DNA from: Sphingomonas panni | GTDB taxonomy: Bacteria; Pseudomonadota; Alphaproteobacteria; Sphingomonadales; Sphingomonadaceae | Direction of reading: 5' to 3' | Assembly: GCF_022664435.1 (NCBI RefSeq) | Contig: NZ_JAKREU010000001.1 | Coordinates: 372,001 to 436,000, forward strand | Length of the DNA: 64,000 nucleotides | In this document: in pieces, positions 39,874-48,956 of the stretch | Position numbering within the stretch: position 1 is the first letter of the stretch | How the letters are laid out: the number at the start of each line of letters is the position of its first letter | The notes under the pieces: generated by a model | Database searches by the model: none | Told to the model about the DNA's origin: nothing | The model's input: only the letters and a program-made list of their open reading frames with translations | Made by a program: the position numbers and the translations under genes

Positions 39874-41004
39874 TTACCGCTGCAACTGGTGTCGGGCCGC
39901 ATCGATCTGCGCCGGTTCGGCATCGATCCGCCCCAGGATTTCGACCGACCCGGCATCGACCGCCCGCGCCAGCAGCAGGACATAGGCATCGTTGCCCGGT
40001 GCCACCGGCACGATAACCGCCGGTGCCGGTGCAGCCGGTCGCCCGGCCGTCCGCTCGATCCAGTCAGCCAGCTCGCCCTCACCTACCCCGGCGCGATGCG
40101 CGCGGGCCAACATGCGGGCATGGTCGTCATGACCTGCGCCAAAGACCAGCCGTACCAGCGCCTCGACGGGTGCCCGCGGATCGACGGTCAGTCCGGCACC
40201 GACCAGCATCGCGGCATAGCCCGCGGGCTCGCGTTCGGTCGCCAGCAGGAAATCATAGGCATTGCCGAGCGCCGCCCGCATCGTCGGCGATGCGGCGTCG
40301 GTTCCGCGCGCTGCCTCGACCTGCCGGCGGACCTCGACCAGCCGCTCGGTCAGCGACGGTGCCGCCGCCGGTTCGGCCAGCGCGGCGCTGGGGCCATCGG
40401 CCCATGCTGCCGCCGGCATCGCCCGGCGCGGCGCGGCGCGGCGCGATTCGGCCAGTTCGGCGGACAGCTGCGACTGGGTGGCGGTGTCGACCACTTCCTT
40501 CCAGTTGATGACGCCGTAGAGATAATCGATCGCATCCCCGTCCGACGAAAACGGCATCAGGATGCCGCGATAGAGCATCGGAAAGCCGCGATGGCCGACA
40601 AATTCCGCCTCGAACCCGATCGGCGCGCGATTCGCGATGATCTGCATATAATGGTCGGTCAGGCGCGACAGCAGCGAGCGCGGCGGCACCTGGCTCATGC
40701 GGACGATCGACGAATCGGTTCCGCTTTCCTCGCGCAGGGCATGGCCCAGGAACCGGATCACGCCGTCGTCATGCCCGTCGGTGAAGTCCAGCAGCACGCT
40801 GTTCGGCCCGAAATCGGCGATTCCCGCCGGGTCCAGCGCATCGATCAGCGGGCATGGCCGCCCGGCGAGCAGCGACACCCAGTGATTATAGGCACGGACA
40901 TGCATCCGCCGCTCGTCGGTGCCCACGACCATGACGTCACCGCCGACCCCTTCGCGATCGTCGTCCCCGCCCGGCTGCTCGTTCGGTCCGCGCACGATGT
41001 CCAT
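39874..41004 (-). CDS. PAS-domain protein (PAS_5-like), unknown signalling role
   Basis: A 376-residue soluble protein. Residues 30-190 resemble the alphaproteobacterial PAS_5 domain (HVRAYNHWVSLLAGRPCPLI, then DFTDGHDDGVIRFLGHALRE and RGILMPFSSDGDAIDYLYGVINWKE). The middle is Ala/Arg-rich and disordered. The last third has no recognised domain. No kinase, GGDEF or DNA-binding part is present, so it may act by protein contact. The ATG at 41004 (MDIVRGPNEQ) is chosen over further in-frame starts. It is divergent from the tRNA-Thr gene. Confidence 0.72.
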   Translation of the reverse strand: MDIVRGPNEQPGGDDDREGVGGDVMVVGTDERRMHVRAYNHWVSLLAGRPCPLIDALDPAGIADFGPNSVLLDFTDGHDDGVIRFLGHALREESGTDSSIVRMSQVPPRSLLSRLTDHYMQIIANRAPIGFEAEFVGHRGFPMLYRGILMPFSSDGDAIDYLYGVINWKEVVDTATQSQLSAELAESRRAAPRRAMPAAAWADGPSAALAEPAAAPSLTERLVEVRRQVEAARGTDAASPTMRAALGNAYDFLLATEREPAGYAAMLVGAGLTVDPRAPVEALVRLVFGAGHDDHARMLARAHRAGVGEGELADWIERTAGRPAAPAPAVIVPVAPGNDAYVLLLARAVDAGSVEILGRIDAEPAQIDAARHQLQR

Positions 41005-41164
41005 AATCCGTCCCCATGGGCGATCTGCCCGATGGGGTCGGGTTGTGGACCCATCAGGGTAAACGTCCGGTAAAATCCGCTGGCAATGCCCGGACACGCA
41101 ATTCCGCTTGCCACCCGCTCCCCCCACTGGTAAGCGCCCGCCTCCGGACGGCATTCCGTCCCGT

Positions 41165-41240
41165 GCCGCTTTAGCTCAGTTGGTAGAGCATCGCATTCGT
41201 AATGCGGGGGTCACAGGTTCGAGTCCTGTAAGCGGCACCA
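41165..41240 (+). tRNA. tRNA-Thr, anticodon CGT
   Basis: A complete 76-base cloverleaf with encoded CCA: acceptor GCCGCTT / AAGCGGC, D-arm GCTCAGTTGGTAGAGC, anticodon arm TCGCA-TTCGTAA-TGCGG with CGT at the anticodon position (codon ACG), and T-arm CAGGTTCGAGTCCTG. Its 3' half is overlapped by the end of the recombinase gene on the other strand. Confidence 0.95.
41211..41240. other. Putative island attachment site (tRNA-Thr 3' half)
   Basis: The 30-base tRNA 3' end (T-arm, acceptor, CCA) is also the last nine codons and stop of the recombinase remnant. Integrases often target this part of a tRNA gene and restore it on insertion. I did not find a second copy further right in the window, so the other end of the element is outside it or lost. 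Confidence 0.4.
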
Positions 41241-42197
41241 CTCCCGGTCAAAGATGGGCACCGCGCCCTCTTTGACGGGAAGTCCAACCGAGACGCCATT
41301 TTCCAGGCTCGACACAGGGCCCAAGATCACAACCTCGTGGTCCGACACGCTGACGTTCGTGACGAACATCTTGAGGTAGGACGAACGAAGCGAACTGTCG
41401 TCGCTTCGCATTTTCTTACGAAGCATGTCGCCGAAGCGGTCGATCGTTTGCTCGTCGATCCTGCGCTTGCCCTTCGCCAGTTGCGCTTCCAGCACATCGA
41501 TCCGGCTTGATACAGCCGCCAGTGCCGCCCGGTTTGTCGCCATGCGCTCGACAAATGCGGGATCTCTCGCGCTCATTGTCCCTTCTTCGATCAGGATCAG
41601 CAGATTGCTGATCGCGGTGTTCAACCGCGTCCGCTCAGAGCGGCTTCGGGTTAGATCCGCCTCACGTTCCGCCTGCCGATTTTGAGAGACATCGAGAACG
41701 CCCGCAAGCAATGTGCGCAACCGATCTCGCGCCAGCAACCTTGCCTCGATCGCATCCAGAACCAGGCTATCCAGCTTCTCGCGCCAGATGCTTGGACAGG
41801 CACAGGTGCCGCCACGGTTCACTCGGTCATTGCAGACGTAGTAGGTATAGCGACCACCTTTTCCGGTGCGGATAGTCATGCCGCTTGAACAGCCGGGCAT
41901 ACCGCAGCGGGCGACTCCGGTGAGTAGCGTGGTGCCGGCGGCGACATGCGGTGCCATTCGCCTAGGATTGCGCGTTGCCCGCATGGCGGCCACGCGATCG
42001 AACTGATCCCGAGCGATGATCGGGGGACAGGTGACCGCGATAGCATCTTCCACGTCCGGGGTGATCCCATCGTCGTCGGCAGTACGATCGTGATAGACGC
42101 CGGTATAGACCTCGCGAGCCAGAATGCCGGCAACATTGCTGTTGGCGAACCTCGCACCTCGGAGGGTGGCGGCGGATGATCGCGGTCTTGTCAGTCG
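41211..42197 (-). pseudogene. Large serine recombinase, C-terminal remnant
   Basis: The open frame runs from a TGA at 42198-42200 down to a stop inside the tRNA. It reads as the second half of a large serine recombinase: the end of the Recombinase domain (NVAGILAREVYTGVYHDRT), a zinc ribbon (ARCGMPGCSSG ... YYVCNDRVNRGGTCACPS) and a coiled coil (about the residues RQAEREADLTRSRSERTRLN onward). The N-terminal catalytic resolvase domain, with its serine, is missing, and no start fits, so the gene is a truncated remnant. The last residues WCRLQDSNL are encoded by the tRNA complement. GC content and codon use differ from the core genes to the left. Confidence 0.8.
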
Positions 42198-42305
42198 TCA
42201 TTATCGTCTTCTCCATTTTCATCCCCGGATCGGGGACCATCCTTCTCCCTTCGTGCCTTGCCCCCGGCAGGCGGGCGGGACCGCTGGGGTTCCCGCCCGT
42301 CATGC

Positions 42306-43220
42306 TCAACCGTCCCGGTAGCGCGGCACCCAGACGTCGTAGAAACCCTCCCATTCCTGCTGGAATCGCGCCTGCGCGGTTCTGGCGACGAGATCAGGAT
42401 GCACTTCGCCCCAGCCAGAAGAGCGATGGACGCGCGACAGACACACGACATGGGCGTGAGGCCGGCGAGCGGACAGTTCGTCACCTGGCATATGCACGAC
42501 AATCATGCTGGTCAGTCGGCGGTGCAGCGCCAGCTTTTCCAGTGTGTACATTCCGACCAGCGAAAGGATGTCGGCAGGTTGCCAGCTATGTGGGAACCGC
42601 ATGGTCAGCACGACCGCCAGCAATTTCTGATGCGCTTTCGCTCTGGCGTCATAGCCCCACAGGTCCGCTCCATAGGCCTGCGGGCGGCGGACGATATAAT
42701 AGCCGTCCTGCCCCGCTGGGGCCACCCAGCGCGCTCGGTAGCTTCGCGTAACCGCAGGGCGGCTTGAACGCGCACCTTGCCAATAGCCTGTTGTCGTAGC
42801 GGATGAAGCAAAGCCGAAGCGCGCATCGCTGGCGCTAGCCACCATCCATGGCGGATCGATTGGCGTCAGCATCGCGCCGGCCAGCAACCCTGATCCCCAC
42901 GACGAAATGCCCGCAGCCCCGGTCATTCGGAAGTCGCGGCCATACCGGTCGACTACGGTCATGTTGCCGATCTTGTTGGCGACGGTCGCGGCCCCACCAA
43001 AGGGGACCGACATGGTCAGCGAAGCGAAGCGCGCCAACGCCGTCTGTGCGGCCGCGAACGAGCTGGCAGGCGCCTGCGCCTGCAGGGCTTTCTCAACATT
43101 GAGCAGGCCAGCGCCGAATTTTTCGTCCACACCTGCCGCACCAAGGTCAGTAGCAGTGTCGAGCAGTATGCGGCTGATTTCCTTGCCGCCGATCGCCGCA
43201 AAGCGGACCGGCCATGACGC
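42306..43220 (-). pseudogene. Chimeric ORF: S8 protease tail joined to MobA/MobL-like relaxase segment
   Basis: One open frame holds two unrelated parts. The first (about 42745-43220) is the end of an S8 subtilase of the autotransporter type: GGKEISRILLDTATDLGAAG, DEKFGAGLLNVEKALQA, then MTVVDRYGRDFRM; the catalytic Asp, His and Ser regions are absent and a TAG precedes it. The second (to 42306) has a helical region, IVVHMPGDELSARRPHAHVV and SGWGEVHPDLV, which fits the palm and HUH metal motif of MobA/MobL-type relaxases. The join is in frame near 42745, as expected from a deletion. Both parts are probably dead, although a chimeric product could be made. Confidence 0.6.
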
Positions 43221-43311
43221 CTATCGTCACGCCGAGGGACTGTGCAGGCGACTGGCGGAAAGCGCCGGGGCGCTGCAGGCGCGGATCGACGACATGGTCA
43301 GCAAACTGTGA
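43204..43311 (+). pseudogene. 3' tail of a truncated, unrecognised gene
   Basis: About 35 codons (GHDAYRHAEGLCRRLAESAG, ending IDDMVSKL) are open from the deletion edge to a TGA at 43309. The tail is followed by the next gene's GTG in the arrangement GTGA, which suggests it was the upstream partner in a coupled operon. The left edge coincides with the start of the S8 fragment on the opposite strand. The family is not recognised. Confidence 0.4.
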
Positions 43312-44741
43312 CGCAGGTCCGGGTCAGCCGCAAGGAGCGGCGCAAGCAGCAGGCGACCTTCGGCAAGCAGCGCTACGAAGGCAGCTATCATCAATTTCTC
43401 GATACCGCAGGGCGCAAGACCGACATCGATACGCTGCTCGCCGGTGTGATCGCCAGTGGTGGCGACCTCACCACGCTGGTCAGCGACATGCATCGCCGGA
43501 TCTATGCCGAAGGCATCGCGGAGGCAGGTTACGGCCGACGGCTCTTTGCGCCCACGCTTAGCGACATCCGGTCGCTGCCCGCAGCGATCCTCGACGCCAA
43601 GGAAGAACTGCCCCCACTCGATCTGATCCCGACCGATCGCGGAGCGCTCAACGCATTCCTGCGCGGGCTGATGATGCGCAATGGTGCAACCAACACAACC
43701 GACGTCATCGTCAGCGGCTGGGCAGGGAAGGTTGCGCCGGAAAAGGCGTTCAACCTTCATGTTCAGGCCTTGGCGACTCTGCGTGATCACGACCAGCAAC
43801 TCTATACGGCTCTGGTCGGCGGGCGGTTCGCGCTGGTGATCCGTCGCCTGCAGAACTTGGCAAGCAACGATCCTGCCTCCATGCCGAAGCTGCGCAATCT
43901 GCTCGTGGTACAGGCGTTAATCTGGTGCGCGCATGACGTGCAAATGGTCGGCGCGAGGCTGACGAAGGCCCCGTCGTTCGGTCATCTAGTGCCTGGGTCG
44001 AGCCAGTCGATCGCGCCAGAACGGGCGCTCAACCGGATGCGGGCACGTCGAACCGCGCTCGAGACCTCGCTCGACCTGTACTTCGGCTCGGGCGACTGGC
44101 GACTTGGCGAAATCGCATGTGTGCCGAGCGGCGTGAACCTGCCGCTGGCGAGGCATGCCGATCCGCTAATCCGGATGATCGCTAAACGGATTCGCAAGCA
44201 TCCCGATATGCTGGAACATGGCGGCGAACGCCTCGATCTGCCCCGCCTGATGCAGTACATCGCGGGGCGCCTTCGCGAAGACGATGCGCTGATTGCGCGA
44301 ACCGCGATGCCGCAGACCCGTGGCGTTGGGGCCAGGGTGTTCGCAACCGAGTGGTATGGACTGCCCGTGCTCGCGGCTATGGCCGTTGCCATCCGCCGCC
44401 TCATTCAGGCAGAGCAGCAACTGCCGGCAATGGTCGACGCCCTGATTGCGGGCAAAGTGCTCGCGACGCCGTTGGCGCCGTATGAACACTGCCAGCAATA
44501 TCACGGATACGCCAGCCGATTGGAAGGATTACTCGCATTCTATCGTGAGGCGATTTTCGATTACGCGGGGGGCAAGCCGGACGCGTCAAGCCGGCCATGG
44601 AAAGCCACCAAGGCATCGCTCGATTTCCTTACCGAACGAAGAAGTCGCGAATTGAATGATCATCATGGCAATGCCGCTGCACCTAACCAATCGTTATATT
44701 TGCTCGACGTCATCCCTGAGCACCGCTTCGCCATCGGCTAA
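43308..44741 (+). CDS. Uncharacterised protein, accessory region
   Basis: A 477-residue soluble protein that I do not recognise. The start GTG at 43308 overlaps the stop of the upstream tail and begins TQVRVSRKERRKQQATFGKQ, a very basic segment that could bind nucleic acid. The rest is mostly alpha-helical, without membrane segments, cysteine clusters or a known catalytic motif. Noted segments are GRKTDIDTLLAGVIASGG, FNLHVQALATLRDHDQQLY and LPLARHADPLIRMIAKRIRK. Its position beside mobilisation and recombinase remnants suggests a plasmid or island origin. The frame is intact, so it may still be expressed. Confidence 0.6.
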   Translation: MTQVRVSRKERRKQQATFGKQRYEGSYHQFLDTAGRKTDIDTLLAGVIASGGDLTTLVSDMHRRIYAEGIAEAGYGRRLFAPTLSDIRSLPAAILDAKEELPPLDLIPTDRGALNAFLRGLMMRNGATNTTDVIVSGWAGKVAPEKAFNLHVQALATLRDHDQQLYTALVGGRFALVIRRLQNLASNDPASMPKLRNLLVVQALIWCAHDVQMVGARLTKAPSFGHLVPGSSQSIAPERALNRMRARRTALETSLDLYFGSGDWRLGEIACVPSGVNLPLARHADPLIRMIAKRIRKHPDMLEHGGERLDLPRLMQYIAGRLREDDALIARTAMPQTRGVGARVFATEWYGLPVLAAMAVAIRRLIQAEQQLPAMVDALIAGKVLATPLAPYEHCQQYHGYASRLEGLLAFYREAIFDYAGGKPDASSRPWKATKASLDFLTERRSRELNDHHGNAAAPNQSLYLLDVIPEHRFAIG

Positions 44742-44938
44742 GGTAGAATGCCTCAAGTCGATTGATAACAATGCCATTGTGCGCAGATGTGTGCCATCTC
44801 TTCATTTTCCCCGAGCCGTTACCACATCCTTTACGTGGTTCAGCCATGGCAGTTCGCTCTGATAAACGATGATCGTGCGGCAAACGCCCTATTCTTATCA
44901 ATCTAGCAGCTTGCAAAGCCAGTTCGGACCCACCGAAG

Positions 44939-46741
44939 CTATACAAGCCAACTGATAGCCAGGCAGGTGGACAGGCCAACAAAGACGTTCATCGGCAATC
45001 CGATCCTGACAAAATCGGAAAAGCGGTAATCGGCTGCCGCATAGACCATCGTATTGGTCTGATACCCGACGGGCGTCGCGAAACTGGCCGAAGCCGCAAA
45101 CATCACGGCGATGATGAGCGCGCGGGGATCTTGCCCGGTCGCCTGTGCCAGCCCTATTGCGACCGGCGTCATAATGACGGCAACCGCGTTGTTCGTGACG
45201 GTTTCGGTCAGGGCGGAGGTCAAAAAATACAGGACGAGGATTACTCCTAGCGGCGACAGGGTCGCCAGCCATGGAGAGATTGCACCGACAATCAGGTCGA
45301 CGGTCCCGATTGCCTCCAGCGCGCTGCCGATGCCGAGCATAGCGAAGATAAGTACCAACACGCTGCCGTCGATCGATCGCCATGCTTCTTCGGCATCGAC
45401 GCACCGGGTCACGAGGACGATACCGACGCCGATCATGCCCAGCAGCGCGGTAGGCAGGATGCCGAGCGCAGCCAGCGCGATCACGCCGATTAGCGCTCCG
45501 ATCGCGATCGGAGCGCGCTGCCGACGGAAGCGGCGGATATGGCTGGTATCCTCCGCGATCAAATTGGTGTTGGCGCGCAGTTCGGCCATGGCGGTAGCAT
45601 CCGCCGCGACCAGCAGGCTGTCGGCAGCCCGCAGCCTTACGCTGGCGAGGTCGGGTCCCGGCAAATGCCGCGCCCGACCGATTCCTAGAACGCGTGCCGG
45701 CAGGTTCGACAGAAAGGGAATATCGCGCAACTCGCGGCCCAGTGCCGGATGCGTCGGGCTGATCGTCAGGCCGATGAGTTGCACATCGTCCGAACGCGCC
45801 CCATCGGACAGGCGGATCGGACGCCCCACATTCTGAAGACCGACCATATAGGTTTCGCTTCGCGCCAGATCGTCGAGTTCGTCGGCCGTGGCGCTGACGA
45901 TCAACCGGTCGCTGGGCAGCAGCACCATGTCGGGATCCGGGTTGCGATCAACTCGCGATCCGCGCCGGACGGCGATCAGACGTACTGCATCACGCCGCAG
46001 GAACGACAGGTCGGCGATGCGCGGGCTTTGGGATGACGCCTCCGGCAGCAGGGCGATCTCAGTGAGATAGGGGAGCTGGTGCCGGTCGGCGATGGCATTG
46101 TCGGGTCGGGCGGGCAGCAATCGGGGACCGAGAATCAGCATCGTCGCCACCCCCGCCGCCATGGTCACCAGCCCAACCGTGGTGATCTCGAAAATGCCGA
46201 ACCCCGGCTGTCCGTTCGCCTGTGCCACGCCGTCGACCAGCAGGTTGGTCGAGGTGCCGACCAAGGTCAGTGTGCCCCCCAGGATCGAGAGATACGAGAG
46301 CGGGATCAGCAGCCGGGTGGCCGGAATACCGACGGTTCGGCCTAGCCGCCGGACCAGCGGGATCAGCACCATGACGACCGGCGTATTGTTGATGAAGGCC
46401 GGCGCGATGGCCGCACCGGTCAACATTTCGGCCACGGTTCGCCGGGGCGCGCGGCCTGCTCGCCGAACGATCAGGCTGGCCAGAGCCTCGATCGTGCCGG
46501 TCCGCACCAATGCGCCCGACAGGATGAAGAACGCCGCGATGGTGATCGGTGCCGAATTGGCGAACGCGGCGGTGACAAGGGGCGGCGTCAGCCAACCCAG
46601 CGCGATCATGATCGCGGCCCCCGCCACCGCAATCGTGACAGGCGGAAAGCGTTCGAGCGCAAAGGCGACGAACAGGGCGACGACGAATACCAGCCCCAAC
46701 ACGGCGCGATGGGCGTCGATGGCCACCAACCAGTCGGTCAT
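44939..46741 (-). CDS. SLC13/ArsB-type permease with two RCK_C domains
   Basis: A 600-residue membrane protein. Two groups of helices flank a soluble centre (about residues 205-390) made of two TrkA_C/RCK_C domains (for example SFLRRDAVRLIAVRRGSRVD). TLVGTSTNLLVDGVA in the first half and the C-terminal ALTETVTNNAVAVIMTPVAI are the paired SNT-like motifs of the SLC13/CitM superfamily, for Na+ or H+ coupled anion uptake (dicarboxylate, sulfate or similar). The ATG overlaps the K+-channel stop by 4 bases, so it is the last gene of the antiporter operon. The substrate cannot be told. Confidence 0.87.
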   Translation of the reverse strand: MTDWLVAIDAHRAVLGLVFVVALFVAFALERFPPVTIAVAGAAIMIALGWLTPPLVTAAFANSAPITIAAFFILSGALVRTGTIEALASLIVRRAGRAPRRTVAEMLTGAAIAPAFINNTPVVMVLIPLVRRLGRTVGIPATRLLIPLSYLSILGGTLTLVGTSTNLLVDGVAQANGQPGFGIFEITTVGLVTMAAGVATMLILGPRLLPARPDNAIADRHQLPYLTEIALLPEASSQSPRIADLSFLRRDAVRLIAVRRGSRVDRNPDPDMVLLPSDRLIVSATADELDDLARSETYMVGLQNVGRPIRLSDGARSDDVQLIGLTISPTHPALGRELRDIPFLSNLPARVLGIGRARHLPGPDLASVRLRAADSLLVAADATAMAELRANTNLIAEDTSHIRRFRRQRAPIAIGALIGVIALAALGILPTALLGMIGVGIVLVTRCVDAEEAWRSIDGSVLVLIFAMLGIGSALEAIGTVDLIVGAISPWLATLSPLGVILVLYFLTSALTETVTNNAVAVIMTPVAIGLAQATGQDPRALIIAVMFAASASFATPVGYQTNTMVYAAADYRFSDFVRIGLPMNVFVGLSTCLAISWLV

Positions 46742-47781
46742 GCCGGGCCATCCGAGTCCTGGCCCGCTGCAGGCACGACCTCAAGGATCACGTCGCCCGC
46801 TACGAGACGGTTCGCCCCCGGTTCCCAGAAACCGATCATCGTTCCGCCCCGATAGATTCGATGGCCAAGCCCTGACGTGATCGCCCGCAGGGGGATTCCG
46901 ATCTCCTCCGCCGTGACGCACCGCTCACGCAGTGCGACGCGGCCATCGGTCGCCGCCAGATCAGCCATGTAATCAGCGAGGTGGACGCCGTGCGTCGATC
47001 CGGCGAGGAGCAATCCAGCAAAGCTAGCAGGGTTGATGACGGTATCGGCGCCGGCCTGCCGGGCGATGGCTTCGTTATCGAGCGATCGGATCACCACGCT
47101 GATCGGCAATGTCGGTGCGATTCGGCGCGCCGTCAGGACGATCAGGATCGACGTGTCGTCGCGCCCCGCCGCTACGATCAGCGCGCGGGCCGTACCGACC
47201 CGAACCGCCTGCAACGCGGCGTCGCGCGTGGCATTGCCTTCCATGACAGCGACGTCGAGCGCTTCAGCCTGGCGCAAGGCGGCGGGGCTTTCGTCGATGA
47301 CGACGACCGTGTCCGGGTGCGCGCCCCGACGGATCAATTCGCTGGCCGCTTCCGATCCGCTGTTGCCGAAGCCGGCGATCACGACATGGTCGCGCAACTG
47401 TCGCTGGATCACCGACATGCGCCACCGTCCCCATACGCGCTTGAGCAGAAAGTCATAGGCGGTTCCCAGGAAGATGAGCCACACGAACAACCGGATCGGC
47501 GTGACGACAAAGGTGTCGAACATCCGCGACTGCTGGGTGACCGGCACGATATCGCCATAGCCGACGGTCGTGACCGTGATCATGGTGAAATAGAGAATAT
47601 CCGCAAAGGTGACCGGCTCACCGGACGATTGACGCAGTCCTTCACGGTCGAACCAGTGGACCGCCAGTGCGACGCCGATCAGCGCCAGAGCCAGCAGCGC
47701 CCGCCACGACAGCGCCAACCAGACCGGCGTCCGGCTGCGGCGGTACAGGTGGTAATCCGGTGTCCGATGGCCGATGTCCAC
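46738..47781 (-). CDS. Voltage-insensitive K+ channel with RCK (TrkA-N) domain
   Basis: A 347-residue protein from the GTG at 47781. Two membrane helices flank the pore with the selectivity filter TVGYGD (TMITVTTVGYGDIVPV). The cytoplasmic RCK domain follows, with the nucleotide-binding GFGNSGSEAASELIRRG, and a TrkA_C-like end (LVAGDVILEVVPAAG). This is a Kch/MthK-like potassium channel. The frame is open further upstream into mnhG, but GTG 11 bases after the mnhG stop starts the only part that looks like the family. It is cotranscribed with the Mrp/Pha antiporter, suggesting linked K+ and pH homeostasis. Confidence 0.87.
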   Translation of the reverse strand: MDIGHRTPDYHLYRRSRTPVWLALSWRALLALALIGVALAVHWFDREGLRQSSGEPVTFADILYFTMITVTTVGYGDIVPVTQQSRMFDTFVVTPIRLFVWLIFLGTAYDFLLKRVWGRWRMSVIQRQLRDHVVIAGFGNSGSEAASELIRRGAHPDTVVVIDESPAALRQAEALDVAVMEGNATRDAALQAVRVGTARALIVAAGRDDTSILIVLTARRIAPTLPISVVIRSLDNEAIARQAGADTVINPASFAGLLLAGSTHGVHLADYMADLAATDGRVALRERCVTAEEIGIPLRAITSGLGHRIYRGGTMIGFWEPGANRLVAGDVILEVVPAAGQDSDGPA

Positions 47782-47791
47782 GGTGCTAGCG

Positions 47792-48205
47792 TCAGCTGTT
47801 CGCGGTCGATGCGGGGGTTTCCCGCTTCGGCGCCTCGAACGTCGCCCAGTCGCCCTCTTCGCCCGGCCGCGGTGGCGGACCGGCGATACCGACCGGTTCG
47901 TTGGCGGCGCCAGTTCGATTCCGATGCAAATGGACCTTGGCAATCATGTTGGCCGAGATCGGTGCGGTGATGAACAGGAACAGCGAGATCAGCAATTCAT
48001 GCGCAGTCCAGATGCCGAGCCGTGTCTGGAAATAGACCACCGAGGCGATCAGCAGCGCGCCAAGCCCCAGGGTGGTGGCCTTGGTTGGGCCGTGCAACCG
48101 CTCCATCGTCGTGGGCAGGCGGACCAGCCCCCAGCTGCCGATCAGCGCGAACCCCGCCCCCAGCAGCAACAGGGCGACGATGACGATGTCGGCGATGACG
48201 CTCAT
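47792..48205 (-). CDS. mnhG: Multisubunit cation/H+ antiporter subunit G
   Basis: A 137-residue protein with three membrane helices (IADIVIVALLLLGAGFALIG at the start, then GSWGLVRLPTTMERLHGPTKATTLG, the MnhG/PhaG_MnhG_YufB signature). The charged C-terminal tail (about residues 95-137) is a little longer than usual. The ATG overlaps the mnhF stop by 4 bases. Confidence 0.93.
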   Translation of the reverse strand: MSVIADIVIVALLLLGAGFALIGSWGLVRLPTTMERLHGPTKATTLGLGALLIASVVYFQTRLGIWTAHELLISLFLFITAPISANMIAKVHLHRNRTGAANEPVGIAGPPPRPGEEGDWATFEAPKRETPASTANS

Positions 48206-48471
48206 TCCACGATGTCCCCGCGCAGGATGAACTTGCAATAGGCGATGGTGCTGATGAACCCGACCATGGCGAGCAGCAACGCAGCCTCGAAATAAGTATC
48301 GTTGCCGCCGATCATGCCGATCAGCACGATCAGGGCGATGGCGTTGATGACCATCGTGTCGAGCGCCATGATCCGGTCGCCGAGCGCGGGCCCGCGCAGC
48401 AGCCGCCAGAGGTTCAGCAACAGCGCCAGTGCGATGCAGCCCGCGGCGATGTGGAGCGCGATGGCGATCAT
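48202..48471 (-). CDS. mnhF: Multisubunit cation/H+ antiporter subunit F
   Basis: An 89-residue protein with three helices. LRGPALGDRIMALDTMVINA is the MrpF/PhaF signature. It overlaps mnhE and mnhG by 4 bases each, so translation of the cluster is tightly coupled. Confidence 0.93.
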   Translation of the reverse strand: MIAIALHIAAGCIALALLLNLWRLLRGPALGDRIMALDTMVINAIALIVLIGMIGGNDTYFEAALLLAMVGFISTIAYCKFILRGDIVE

Positions 48472-48956
48472 ACGAAAATCCGTTGCAAGCGCGCCTGGTA
48501 GCGCGTCTTGATCCGGGCGACCTCCGCGGCATCGTCGGCGACATCGAGGGCGTGGACCAGCAGGTAACGGCCATCCGCCGACACGTCGGATGACACGGTG
48601 CCCGGCGTCAGGCTGATCGTGCCTGCCAGCATCGTGATCGCCTCCGGCGTGGTCAGTTCGATGGGCACGATCAACCAGCGGGCACGCAGATCGCGATTGC
48701 GCCGGAACAGGATCAGCCGCGCGACCTGGAAATTGGCGACGACGATGTCGAACACCACGATCGCCAGATAGGCCAGAAAGGCGCGACCGAAGCGCATCCG
48801 GGGGCGGTCTGGCCAGAACGGCTGCGTGAACTTCGGCAGGATCAGCGCGAAGAAGCCGCCCAGCAAGATGCCGCCCATGGTGATGGTGTTCGCCATCAGC
48901 AGCCAGACGATCAGCAGCATCGCGGACAGCGCGGGATGGGGCAGCAGCCGCTTCAT
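48468..48956 (-). CDS. mnhE: Multisubunit cation/H+ antiporter subunit E
   Basis: A 162-residue protein. Two N-terminal helices are followed by a cytoplasmic domain with LTPGTVSSDVSADGRYLLVH, the MrpE family signature. The ATG at 48956 overlaps the mnhD stop (ATGA). MrpE is needed for full activity of the complex. Confidence 0.92.
   Translation of the reverse strand: MKRLLPHPALSAMLLIVWLLMANTITMGGILLGGFFALILPKFTQPFWPDRPRMRFGRAFLAYLAIVVFDIVVANFQVARLILFRRNRDLRARWLIVPIELTTPEAITMLAGTISLTPGTVSSDVSADGRYLLVHALDVADDAAEVARIKTRYQARLQRIFV

Noticed and set aside
36933..40016. A 1027-codon open frame on the plus strand
   Set aside because: Antisense of gdhB with biased Arg/Gln/His composition; gdhB has clear catalytic motifs.
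42270..42300. GGGCGGGA / TCCCGCCC hairpin as a terminator
   Set aside because: It has a bulge and no T-run, and the neighbouring ORF is a remnant.
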